A stretch of DNA of 64,000 nucleotides from Planctomycetota bacterium. Its GTDB lineage: Bacteria; Planctomycetota; OFTM77. The stretch is from the NCBI GenBank assembly GCA_029260795.1, contig JAJDCO010000030.1, positions 1 through 64,000 on the forward strand. Direction: 5' to 3'. Shown in pieces: positions 7,959 to 15,890 of the stretch. The translations under genes and the position numbers were made by a program. The notes beneath the pieces were generated by a model that saw only the letters and a program-made list of their open reading frames with translations, was not told the origin of the DNA and did not search any database. How positions within the stretch are numbered: position 1 is the first letter of the stretch; the number at the start of each line of letters is the position of its first letter.

Positions 7959-9197
7959 ATGGAACTCAAGACTTGCCTGGAGCTGGCTCGCCGTCATGGC
8001 GCCTCGGACGTGCATCTCGAGCCCGGTCTTCCGATGGCGCTGCGCGTCCACGGGGATCTGCAGACCCACGGTTCTCCGCAATCTCGCGAGGAGCTTCAAG
8101 CGCTCGCGCGACAGCTCATTGGAGAGCGACGGTGGAGCGAGTTCTTGGAGCGCAAGTCCTTCGACACCTCGGCCACCATCGCCGGCGTTCGGTGCCGGAT
8201 CAACGTCCTGCGCTCGTTGCGAGGCATCGGGCTCGCCATCCGCCTCCTGTCGGGATTCCAGCCCACCCTCGGCAGGCTGAACTTGCATCCCGATCTCGGC
8301 AAGCTGATCAAGAACCGCCACGGCCTCATCCTCGTCTCGGGGCCGACCGGCTCGGGCAAGTCCTCGACCCTCGCCGCACTGATCCACGAGGTCAACCTCC
8401 GGGAAGCGCGACACATCGTGACCGTCGAGAGCCCGATCGAGTTCGCGTTTCGGCCACGGAAGTCCTTCATTCGGCAGCGCGAGGTCGGCCGGGACACGCC
8501 GTCGTTCGATCAAGCGCTCCTCGACTCTCTTCGCGAGGACCCCGACCTCATGATGGTCGGTGAGATGCGCGAGCCGGAGACGATCCGCTTGACGATCAAC
8601 GCGGCGAACACCGGGCACCTGGTGCTCAGCACGCTCCACAGCTCGAGCTGCTCCGAGGCGCTCGCCCGCGTCGTCTCCGCCTTTCCGCCCGAGATTCAGG
8701 ATGGCGTGCGAGCACAGCTCGCCGACTGTCTCGTCGCCGTCGTGACTCAGCGCTTGTCGTATCGACCCGAGCTCAAGCTGAGAGTCCCCGAGTGCGAGAT
8801 CCTGATCGCCAACGATGCCGTCAAGAACCTCATTCGTCAGGGCAGCTTCTTCAAGCTCACCTCACAGATCGAGACCGGTGTCCAAGATGGGATGTGGACC
8901 TTCGAGCGCTATGACCAGTGGCTCCAGCACAAGCGAGACTGGTTCCGACCGCAGGCGGCTTCCGAGCAGGAGGCTCCCGACAGCGAGCCCGAGATCGCGA
9001 TCGATGACGACGTCGGTGCCACTCCCCCGCCGGCTCTGCGCTTGACGCGGCCGGCACCGGCCGAGTCTCACGAAGAGATCGTCCGACGACCACCCGTCGA
9101 GAGCGGCGGGACGGGTGACGACGAGGGCGTCATCGTGCTCGATGCCCCCGAGCAGAGCATCGAAGACATCCTTCGGGAGCTCGACGACGACATCTGA
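7959..9197 (+). CDS. PilT/GspE-type secretion ATPase with acidic C-terminal tail
   Basis: A 412-residue hexameric motor ATPase of the type IV pilus retraction family. The start MELKTCLEL at 7959 is followed by the PilT signature ASDVHLEPG. Walker A is GPTGSGKSS, followed by the Asp-box region VESPIEF and REVGRDT. Walker B is DLMMVGEMRE, with the His-box LVLSTLHSSS. The core ends near residue 320. The last 90 or so residues are an acidic, low-complexity tail ending in ILRELDDDI, which is not part of normal PilT. No pilin, PilB or PilC gene is adjacent, so it may serve twitching motility or another pilus-like machine encoded elsewhere. It is divergent from the M14 gene across a 206-bp spacer. 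Confidence 0.88.
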   Translation: MELKTCLELARRHGASDVHLEPGLPMALRVHGDLQTHGSPQSREELQALARQLIGERRWSEFLERKSFDTSATIAGVRCRINVLRSLRGIGLAIRLLSGFQPTLGRLNLHPDLGKLIKNRHGLILVSGPTGSGKSSTLAALIHEVNLREARHIVTVESPIEFAFRPRKSFIRQREVGRDTPSFDQALLDSLREDPDLMMVGEMREPETIRLTINAANTGHLVLSTLHSSSCSEALARVVSAFPPEIQDGVRAQLADCLVAVVTQRLSYRPELKLRVPECEILIANDAVKNLIRQGSFFKLTSQIETGVQDGMWTFERYDQWLQHKRDWFRPQAASEQEAPDSEPEIAIDDDVGATPPPALRLTRPAPAESHEEIVRRPPVESGGTGDDEGVIVLDAPEQSIEDILRELDDDI

Positions 9198-9299
9198 GAT
9201 CGTCGAGCGAGGGAGCTCCGCGAGCGAGGTCGTCGCAAACGCACAGTGTGGCAGCTCACTTGAATTCGAGAGGGAGCCGCCGAAGACGAGATGCGGCCC

Positions 9300-10529
9300 T
9301 CAGCCGTTGCACTTCTTGCACAGCTCACCTTTTGACAACGCTTCCTTGCAGCAAGGATGAGCGCAGCCCTTTCCTTCGAGGAGGGCCTTGCCGCAGCAGC
9401 TGGTTGCCTTGGGCTCGAGGATCAAGATCAGTGCGACGGCATCGAGCTTGCCCCCCTTCGGGTTGCACTTGCTGCAGAGCTGACGCTTCTCGAGCGCCGA
9501 GACGCAGCACGGATGCTCGCAGGTCTTGCCCGCTGCCAGCGCCTTGGAGCAGCAGCTCCCGTCGTCGGTGCCGAGCGCCTTCAGCGTCGCGATGGCGAGC
9601 GCCTGCTGCTTGGCGGCGGCCGCTTTCGGGTTGCACTTGCTGCACAGCTCGCCCTGCGCGAAGGCCTCCTTACAGCACGGATGTGCACAGGCCTCATTCG
9701 CCGCCAGAGCCTTGGCACAGCAGCTGCCCTCGTCCGGACCGAGCGCTTTCAAGGTGGCGACCGGGCTGGGGGCCTTCGCGACCGCCGCACCCTTGGGGTT
9801 GCACTTCTCGCACAGCTTTCCCTCGGCGAGCGCGGCCAGACAGCACGGGTGATCGCAGACCTTCGAGCCGGCGATCGCCTGGGCGCAGCAGCTTCCGTCA
9901 TCGGGCCCCAGAGCGGTGAGCTTCGTGAGCTCGGTGTTCTGCGCGGCGGCCTTCTCGGCCTCCATCTCGGCTTTCGCCTTTGCGACCGCGGCCTGCACCG
10001 CTTCAAAGTCCCAGCCGCGATCGATTCCGAGCTCGGGTGAGGACTCTTGAAGCTTCGCGACACCGGCGTCCGTCACCTGCGTCTGCCAGAGGTAGAGGCG
10101 CTTCAGCTTCTTCAGGCCGGCAAGGTGTCCCAGGCCTTCGTCACCGACCTGGCTCCCGTAGAGATTGAGGTAGTGAAGCTTCTGGCACTGGGCCAAGTGC
10201 GCGAGCCCCGGACCTCGCACCGCCGTCTTATGCAGCGACAAGCGCTCCAGGCTCGTGAGACCGGCGAGATGCGCCAGCCCGGCGTCGGTCACCTTGGTTC
10301 CGCCGAGGTTCAGCTCGACGACGTTCTTCCAGTCGACCAAGAAGGCGAGGTCCCCGTCAGCGACCTCTCGCCCTTGCAAGCTGAAGTCGATTCGAACGGC
10401 ATCACTTCCCGCAGCGATGGGGAGCATCATGCCGCCGAGGGCTTCCACGCGAGCGGCGCGATCGGACTCCTGTCCGAACGCGGGACCGAGCACGAACAGA
10501 ACGAGCAAGGCGGTGATCGGGCTTTTCAT
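9300..10529 (-). CDS. secreted leucine-rich-repeat protein with four CC..C..HPCC..CxxC cysteine repeats
   Basis: A 409-residue exported protein. A signal peptide (MKSPITALLVLFVLGPAFGQ) precedes an LRR block (residues 60-175) of the bacterial VTDAGLAHLAGL type, ending in a helical Ala/Lys/Glu linker. From residue 210 there are four near-identical modules at C214-C243, C270-C299, C326-C355 and C378-C407. Each follows CC-x9-C-x-H-P-CC-x9-C-x2-C-N, giving seven Cys and one His. The modules are joined by Ala/Lys-rich linkers. The spacing suggests metal or cluster binding, or a disulfide-stapled fold. I do not recognise the module as a named family. The gene is convergent with the PilT-like gene and divergent from the kinase gene. 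Confidence 0.8.
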   Translation of the reverse strand: MKSPITALLVLFVLGPAFGQESDRAARVEALGGMMLPIAAGSDAVRIDFSLQGREVADGDLAFLVDWKNVVELNLGGTKVTDAGLAHLAGLTSLERLSLHKTAVRGPGLAHLAQCQKLHYLNLYGSQVGDEGLGHLAGLKKLKRLYLWQTQVTDAGVAKLQESSPELGIDRGWDFEAVQAAVAKAKAEMEAEKAAAQNTELTKLTALGPDDGSCCAQAIAGSKVCDHPCCLAALAEGKLCEKCNPKGAAVAKAPSPVATLKALGPDEGSCCAKALAANEACAHPCCKEAFAQGELCSKCNPKAAAAKQQALAIATLKALGTDDGSCCSKALAAGKTCEHPCCVSALEKRQLCSKCNPKGGKLDAVALILILEPKATSCCGKALLEGKGCAHPCCKEALSKGELCKKCNG

Positions 10530-10720
10530 GGTATCGAGCTCTCGAAGGCCAAGACGGTGGACGCACCGAATCGCGAGCGGCACCGGGTCGATGCCTCCCA
10601 CGACGAACCGACATGGGAAGGCCGTCACAGAGTATCATGCGGTCGAGGGGATTCGAGACCTTGCCCGTCACACCGAACAACGGGACAGCTCGGCACGAAT
10701 CGATCGAGAGAGGCGAACGC

Positions 10721-11299
10721 TTGGATCGACCTATTCTGATCGCCATGAAGGGGCACCCGGGAACCGGCAAGAGCACGTTGGCCGAAGCCTGGGTCGCGCA
10801 GGGCGACTGGACGCTCGTCGACAAGGACGACTTCAAGGACGTGCTCCTCGCGCGCCGAGTGGCCGACGCGAACGAGCTCGCCTACGAGCTGCTCTGGTAC
10901 TCGACTCGGGCTCTGCTCGACGGCGGCTCCTCGGTCGTCGCGGTCTCGCCGCTGTCGGCCGAGCGCCATTACCAGGCGGCTCGATCGATCTGCGAAAGGA
11001 CGGGCGCTCGATTGCGCGTCGTCGAATGCCGGCTCGACGAGCATCACTGGCGAGCGCGCAACGAGCTGCCGCTCGATCGCGCAGGCGATCACCGGATCCG
11101 AACGTGGTCGAGCTTGACCGAGTATCTCCGGAGCACCACCGGGTCCTGGCGGGGTCCACTCTCGGACACCGAGCGCCTGATCGTCGACACCGCGACTCCG
11201 TTGTGCGATCAGATCCGCCGGGTCACCGGCTTCGTCTCGTCTCAGTCGGAGCCCGACGGCTCCGAGGCCCAGTCGCGGGGCACGAGAAACACCTCATAG
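10721..11299 (+). CDS. small P-loop kinase (AAA_33 / zeta-toxin-like fold)
   Basis: About 192 residues from TTG 10721 (GAGAGG 8 bases upstream); ATG 10745 is an alternative start. The Walker A motif GHPGTGKST sits close to the N-terminus, followed by [10 protein letters not shown], the acid/Lys pattern of shikimate-kinase, gluconate-kinase and zeta-like phosphotransferases. The pattern [17 protein letters not shown] resembles the second strand of such kinases. The substrate is unknown. No antitoxin-like partner is adjacent, so a toxin role is unlikely. The 3' end overlaps the convergent hemF gene by 58 bp. Confidence 0.75.
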   Translation: MDRPILIAMKGHPGTGKSTLAEAWVAQGDWTLVDKDDFKDVLLARRVADANELAYELLWYSTRALLDGGSSVVAVSPLSAERHYQAARSICERTGARLRVVECRLDEHHWRARNELPLDRAGDHRIRTWSSLTEYLRSTTGSWRGPLSDTERLIVDTATPLCDQIRRVTGFVSSQSEPDGSEAQSRGTRNTS

Positions 11300-12408
11300 A
11301 GCTCGGCCTCGCGGGATCCCGGCTCGGGCTTCCAGTCGTAGTGCCATTTCACGATCGGCGGAAGCGAAGCCAAGATCGACTCGGTGCGAGCGCCGGCTTG
11401 GAGTCCGAAGCGTGTGCCGCGGTCCTGGAGGAGGTTGAACTCGACGTAGCGCCCCCGGCGAAAGAGCTGGAACTCACGCTCCCGCTCTCCGTACGCATGT
11501 TCACGACGACGCTCCAAGATGGGTCGATAGGCCTCGAGGAATTGATCGGCGATGCTGCGCGTCATCGCAAAGCTCTGCTCGAAAGGTAGCTCGTCGAAGT
11601 CGTCGAAGAAGACGCCCCCGATGCCGCGCGGCTCTTGCCGATGGGGCAAGAAGAAGTACTCGTCACACTGCTGCTTGAAGCGCTGGTAGAGCTCCGCGCC
11701 GAATGGAGCGCAGGCGTCCCGGGCGGCTCGATGCCAATCGCCCGCGTCGGAGCGAAAGCCATAGTAGGGCGTGAGGTCGAATCCGCCTCCAAACCACCAC
11801 ACCGGAGAATGACCTTCCCGCTCGGCGATGAAGAGCCGGAGATTGGCGTGGGTCGTCGGAGCGAATGGGTTGCGCGGATGGGCGATGAGCGAGACCGAGA
11901 CGGCTTGGTAGGAGCGTCCGGCGAGCTCGGGTCGACGGCGTGTGGCGGCGGCCGGCATCAAGGTCCCGCGGGTGTGCGAGAAGTTCACGGCCGCGCGTTC
12001 GAGGTGGGGGCCATCGCTCAGCACCCGGGTCCGCGAGAGGCCACCGCCCGGTCGCTCGACCGCGTCCTCGAGGAAGCGAGCCTCGCCATCGACCTCTTCG
12101 AATCCACGGCAGACGCGGTCTTGGAGTCCGAGCAGGAACTCGTGCACGGCCGGAAAATCGGGCGTGCCCTTCGCCCTGACGGGGGCCGGGGTCCGCGTGT
12201 TTTCCTCGACCGGAGCGTCGCTTCGAAGCCTCACGACCTCGTTCTCGAGGAAAGAGTAGGCCTCTTCCAGCTTTCGCCTGGCCCTGATGAGCAGGGGCAA
12301 GTCTTCGGCCGGAAGCTGAAGGGCGAGACGCCGCAGAAGCCCTCGCGATTGATCCAGGAGCTCGTGCGAGGAAGCGATCCAGTCGGGTCGGAGAGGTGTC
12401 CGGGACAT
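11242..12408 (-). CDS. hemF: oxygen-dependent coproporphyrinogen III oxidase
   Basis: Converts coproporphyrinogen III to protoporphyrinogen IX with O2 in haem synthesis. It is 388 residues, about 80 longer than typical HemF because of a helical N-terminal extension. Family motifs are clear: [70 protein letters not shown] and the closing DW. The conserved His of the THANLR segment and the Asp residues of FDLTPYY are present. Its presence implies aerobic haem synthesis, consistent with hemH at 58,829. It stands alone, convergent with the kinase gene. Confidence 0.96.
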   Translation of the reverse strand: MSRTPLRPDWIASSHELLDQSRGLLRRLALQLPAEDLPLLIRARRKLEEAYSFLENEVVRLRSDAPVEENTRTPAPVRAKGTPDFPAVHEFLLGLQDRVCRGFEEVDGEARFLEDAVERPGGGLSRTRVLSDGPHLERAAVNFSHTRGTLMPAAATRRRPELAGRSYQAVSVSLIAHPRNPFAPTTHANLRLFIAEREGHSPVWWFGGGFDLTPYYGFRSDAGDWHRAARDACAPFGAELYQRFKQQCDEYFFLPHRQEPRGIGGVFFDDFDELPFEQSFAMTRSIADQFLEAYRPILERRREHAYGEREREFQLFRRGRYVEFNLLQDRGTRFGLQAGARTESILASLPPIVKWHYDWKPEPGSREAELYEVFLVPRDWASEPSGSD

Positions 12409-12747
12409 GGCGAGCTCGGTGACGGCGGGGTCAAAGGTGAGAAACTACCACGGAACCCAGACCTCGGCCAGCTCGTCAGTCAATGGACCCGAGAAGCAAG
12501 AAATTACTATGGAAAACGGACTTCCGGAGAAACGCGCACGCTGGTAGGATCGTGGCTCACTGGATTCAAGAGTCTACAAAAAATCCAATCCACACATCCG
12601 ACCGCCGGCCGACTTCGGGCGCGCCTGCGGACTCCAAACGTTTAGAGTGCAGTCAGTCCTGACGCGGGGAGGCACCAGGTCTGAATGTAGAGTTCGGATG
12701 CTCCAGCGCTGTCGAGAAGCTACTTGCCCTCAGATGGGAGGAATCGC
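12409..12747. other. intergenic region upstream of the lamin-tail-like gene
   Basis: 339 bp between the divergent hemF and the secreted protein gene; it should hold both promoters. It is more AT-rich than its surroundings around 12,480-12,600 (for example ACAAAAAATCC). No promoter pair was convincing enough to place. GGGAGG at 12,736-12,741 is the ribosome-binding site of the downstream gene. Confidence 0.5.
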
Positions 12748-13860
12748 ATGTCCTTGGATCGCCGCCTGGCGGGCCGCCTGTTCGCCCTGTGCCTCGCTCT
12801 TGTGCTTCTGAGCACCGCGCCCGCAATGGCGCAACGCATCAATGAGATTCGAATTGACCAACCCGGTACCGACGTCGACGAGTACATCGAGATCGTGGGA
12901 CCCGCGAACGCGTTCCTCGATGACCTGTTCATCATCGTCATCGGTGACGGAGCCGGTTCCATCGGCCAAGGCGCCGTCGAGGAGATCATCGATCTCGACG
13001 GACTCCAAATCAAGGCGAACGGGGCCTTCCTGATCGCCCAACCCGGATTCGACGATGACGGTGAGGGAGGTTCCAAGTTCGGTTGGCTCAACCCGGACCT
13101 CGAGGTTCCGCTGAACCTCGAGAACAACGACAACGTCACCTACATGCTGGTGCGCGACCTGTCGGGTACGGTCGGTATCAACACCGACCTCGATGTCGAC
13201 GACAACTGCGCCATCGACAGCCTCGTCTGGGGTGAGCTCGTCGACCTCGTTCGCGTGTTCGACGTCGAAACCGGCGGAGACTGCACTTACGTTTTCCCGC
13301 CCTTCACCAATCCGGCTGACCCCAACACGATGGCCGGGCCGCGGAAGAACTGTGATACCTGCACCCCGTACGCGCCGGCCCACGTGCTGAAGACCGAGCT
13401 CGGTCCTTGGGTGGTCGGCAAGGAAGATCCGGCGCTGCTGCCGGGTCACAAGGGTGTCAAGGACACGCCGCGTCTGCAGAACGGCTCGCTGACCTTCAAT
13501 GGCCTCGCCTTCCCGGGTAACACCGTGAACTTCACGACCTGGGCTCCGGGTGAAGACGGCGCCAGCGCGTTGGTCCTGCTCTCTTGCACGCCGGGCGCCC
13601 TGCCGGGCATTCCGCTGCCGGGTGACGGCCGACGAGTCCCGCTCGTCTTCGACTCCTGCACGAGCCTGGGCCTGACGCTCTCCGCCATTCTGACGGGCAC
13701 GGTTGCGAATGATGGGACCGATCTCGCCGAGACCTTCGAGGTGCCGTTCCCGAACTACAATCCGATCTTCAGCGGCGTGCCGATCCAGGCCGCCGTCGTG
13801 ACGTCGGCTGTGGGCAGCTTCATCGGCATCTACGGCCCGATCTCCTTCACGCTTCTCTAA
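12748..13860 (+). CDS. secreted lamin-tail-domain-like protein
   Basis: A 370-residue exported protein. The start is ATG 12748 (GGGAGG 6 bases upstream), followed by the signal peptide RLFALCLALVLLSTAPAMAQ. The mature N-terminus INEIRIDQPGTDVDEYIEIV is the pattern of bacterial lamin-tail/LTD domains, which are extracellular beta-sandwiches often tied to surface proteins or nucleases. A second half (from about residue 200) is a Gly/Pro/Thr-rich beta region ending in hydrophobic strands (IYGPISFTLL). No catalytic motif is visible. It is rich in Asp/Asn in the first 150 residues, suggesting calcium binding (inference). A strong terminator follows, so the gene is probably monocistronic. Confidence 0.72.
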   Translation: MSLDRRLAGRLFALCLALVLLSTAPAMAQRINEIRIDQPGTDVDEYIEIVGPANAFLDDLFIIVIGDGAGSIGQGAVEEIIDLDGLQIKANGAFLIAQPGFDDDGEGGSKFGWLNPDLEVPLNLENNDNVTYMLVRDLSGTVGINTDLDVDDNCAIDSLVWGELVDLVRVFDVETGGDCTYVFPPFTNPADPNTMAGPRKNCDTCTPYAPAHVLKTELGPWVVGKEDPALLPGHKGVKDTPRLQNGSLTFNGLAFPGNTVNFTTWAPGEDGASALVLLSCTPGALPGIPLPGDGRRVPLVFDSCTSLGLTLSAILTGTVANDGTDLAETFEVPFPNYNPIFSGVPIQAAVVTSAVGSFIGIYGPISFTLL

Positions 13861-13891
13861 GCGAGCGCGCGACTCGAGGTCTGAGTATCCA

Positions 13892-13932
13892 GGCGCTGCT
13901 TCGCTCTCGAGCGGGCAGCGCCTTCTTTCTTG
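13892..13932 (+). terminator. rho-independent terminator after the lamin-tail-like gene
   Basis: An 8-bp stem GGCGCTGC/GCAGCGCC (13892-13899 with 13915-13922) is followed by TTCTTTCTT. It lies 31 bp after the stop codon and just before the convergent HAD gene. Confidence 0.8.
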
Positions 13933-13943
13933 GTTGATGGGCG

Positions 13944-15497
13944 TCAGCGCGCCGGCGTGCCTCGAAGGGCCGACGCCAGGAGCTGGCAGATCTTCTGAAT
14001 CTCGACCTCACCTTGAATCGAGTACTGGGCCGATGTCGGACGCGGCTCCTCCAGCACGGCGCAGGCAATCGTCTCGCCCGGAAGCGTCGTGAAGGCCAGC
14101 TCGGCCTCGGGCTGACCCGCCACGACCACGAAGCTCGCCGCGGCGCCCTCGAAATCCAACTGGCCAGCGATCTGGCCCAACGTGGACCCACGATCGGGCA
14201 CGGCGGAAGGCCACAGCTCGAAGGCGAGCTCGTGCTCGACCCGGCGGTGCAGCTCGAGCTCGCCGAGTGCGGATTCCAGCTCGGCCCGTTGCTGCGGATA
14301 CCGGTACTCCACCAGCACGCTCGCCCCGCGATGCTCGATCGCGAGGTTCTCGTCTTCGGAGCATCGCTCGCGCAGGTGGCGCACGACCTCGGCGCAGGGG
14401 CCGAGCAGGGTCGACAGCTCATCGAGCTCGAGGAAGGGAGCCCCCTCGGACCAGACCTCCAGCCCGCCGCTTCCGACGATCAGGGCACCCTCCACCTCGG
14501 CGAGCTCGGTCAGGCGCTCCGCGCGTCGCTCTCCGACCAGCAGGAGCGTTCCTTCGGAGGCGAGCGTCTGTAGACCCTGGCGTACCTTCTCCGAGGCCTT
14601 GGACTGACCCGGCCTCTCGAGCACCGGGCGAATCCAAGACGACTCGGCATCGATGACCACCGCGAGCCCGCGACCGGCCAACGCCTCACGGATCGCGGGC
14701 CAGCTCAGGACAGCGGCGGGCGGAACGCTCGCCCGGCCCCGCCACCAGCGGCGGAGGTGGCCCGCGTCGAGCTCGGCCAGGTCCTCGACCACTCGATCCG
14801 CACCTGCCTGACGGAGCGGCACCCAGCTTCCGCCGCGATCCACGCCCACCGCCAGCCCGAAGCCTCCGCGGCGAGCCGCTTCGATGCCTCCGGTCGCCCA
14901 GTCGAGGACAAGGCACGCCGCCGGCTCCTGTCCCAAGCGCTTCGCCGCGGCGAGCCAGAGATCCGGTGCCGGTTTGCCGGACAGCCCTTCCTCTTTCATG
15001 TCGTCACCATCGACGACGACTTGGACTCGATCGCGAATGCCGACTCGCTCGAGAAGGGACTCGACGTCCCGGCTAGGTGAGACGACGGCGACGGGGATAT
15101 CGGCGGCTAGCTTCTTCACCAGCGCGATTCCCGATTCGAAGATCTCGAGATCGCGCTGCTCGATCGTATCCGCAAGCAGCCTCTCCTTGCGGGCGGACAA
15201 GCCAAAGCCGGTCTCCGCTTCGGGAGAATCTTCCGGAGAGCCAAGCGGTCGCTCGATGCCCCGCGCGCGGAGGAACTCGATCACGGCACGAGGCCGATGC
15301 CGGCCATCGAAGTAGTCGCGATAGTCCTTGCGAATGTCGTAGGGCCGAGCTCGACGCCCGAGCCGCCGCGCGTTATCGGCCAGGATCGGGTCGAGCACGC
15401 TCTTCCAGGCCGCCTTGCGCAAGGGGGCGGTCTGCGTGATCGTTCCGTCGAGATCGAAGAGGGCGCCGCCAGGCCCCTGGCCGCACTCGGAATCCAT
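13944..15497 (-). CDS. HAD phosphatase (beta-phosphoglucomutase-like) fused to a degenerate trehalose-phosphatase-like domain
   Basis: 517 residues from ATG 15497. Residues 10-240 form a HAD domain: motif I FDLDGTITQT (D15, D17), motif II VVSPSRD, motif III Lys in SGKPAPDLW. Motif IV reads LVLDWATGGIEAA, where the usual (E/D)D pair before A..G is replaced by DW. Residues 260-510 look like a second HAD of the OtsB (trehalose-6-phosphatase) type (LLLVGERRAERL, then GALIVGSGGLEVW). There, motif I reads VVIDAESSW instead of DxDGT, so the second domain has lost its catalytic aspartate pair. It probably acts as one phosphatase/mutase with a regulatory or scaffold domain. No trehalose or maltose gene is adjacent. 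The substrate is unknown. Confidence 0.78.
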   Translation of the reverse strand: MDSECGQGPGGALFDLDGTITQTAPLRKAAWKSVLDPILADNARRLGRRARPYDIRKDYRDYFDGRHRPRAVIEFLRARGIERPLGSPEDSPEAETGFGLSARKERLLADTIEQRDLEIFESGIALVKKLAADIPVAVVSPSRDVESLLERVGIRDRVQVVVDGDDMKEEGLSGKPAPDLWLAAAKRLGQEPAACLVLDWATGGIEAARRGGFGLAVGVDRGGSWVPLRQAGADRVVEDLAELDAGHLRRWWRGRASVPPAAVLSWPAIREALAGRGLAVVIDAESSWIRPVLERPGQSKASEKVRQGLQTLASEGTLLLVGERRAERLTELAEVEGALIVGSGGLEVWSEGAPFLELDELSTLLGPCAEVVRHLRERCSEDENLAIEHRGASVLVEYRYPQQRAELESALGELELHRRVEHELAFELWPSAVPDRGSTLGQIAGQLDFEGAAASFVVVAGQPEAELAFTTLPGETIACAVLEEPRPTSAQYSIQGEVEIQKICQLLASALRGTPAR

Positions 15498-15890
15498 CTT
15501 CGCCTGCCTCAAACTCGGTGAGTGTTGCTGCCTGGGACGGGGCCTCGACGGGGGCCGAGGCCGCGGCGGATGCTAGCACAGGCGGCCCCCCCATGACGAT
15601 CCCGAGGCGCTCGACACCGCCGTCTTCCCAAGCTCATTCCAACGCGCGATCGGCCGGATCCCTTCACCCGATCGGGTCCATAGGACCGCTTTGTTCGTCC
15701 CAGGCTCGAATCCTGAATCGGATCCTCAATCCAAAAGGCGGGCGACACCGATGTTATCGATGGTTGGAGCCGCCGATCGCCGGCGGGACGAGACTGGGAC
15801 GAGCCTACCCAGACATCCTCGTCCGCAGCCGTCGACGGATGCGCTTCACCGGATAGGACCCCCGAACTGCCCAAAACGAGCCGAGCGCCC
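15498..15890. other. intergenic region between HAD gene and acidic membrane-protein gene
   Basis: 393 bp that should contain divergent promoters. A T-arm-like sequence at 15,701-15,715 was examined as a possible tRNA and rejected. Nothing else was identified. Confidence 0.5.

Noticed and set aside
10721-11299. Zeta-type toxin
   Set aside because: The fold matches a small P-loop kinase, but there is no antitoxin gene next to it, so a toxin-antitoxin call is unsupported.
15657-15725. tRNA-like sequence with a CAGG-CTCGAAT-CCTG T-arm look-alike at 15,701-15,715
   Set aside because: The T-loop begins with C instead of T, and I could not form a matching acceptor, D-arm and anticodon arm around it.
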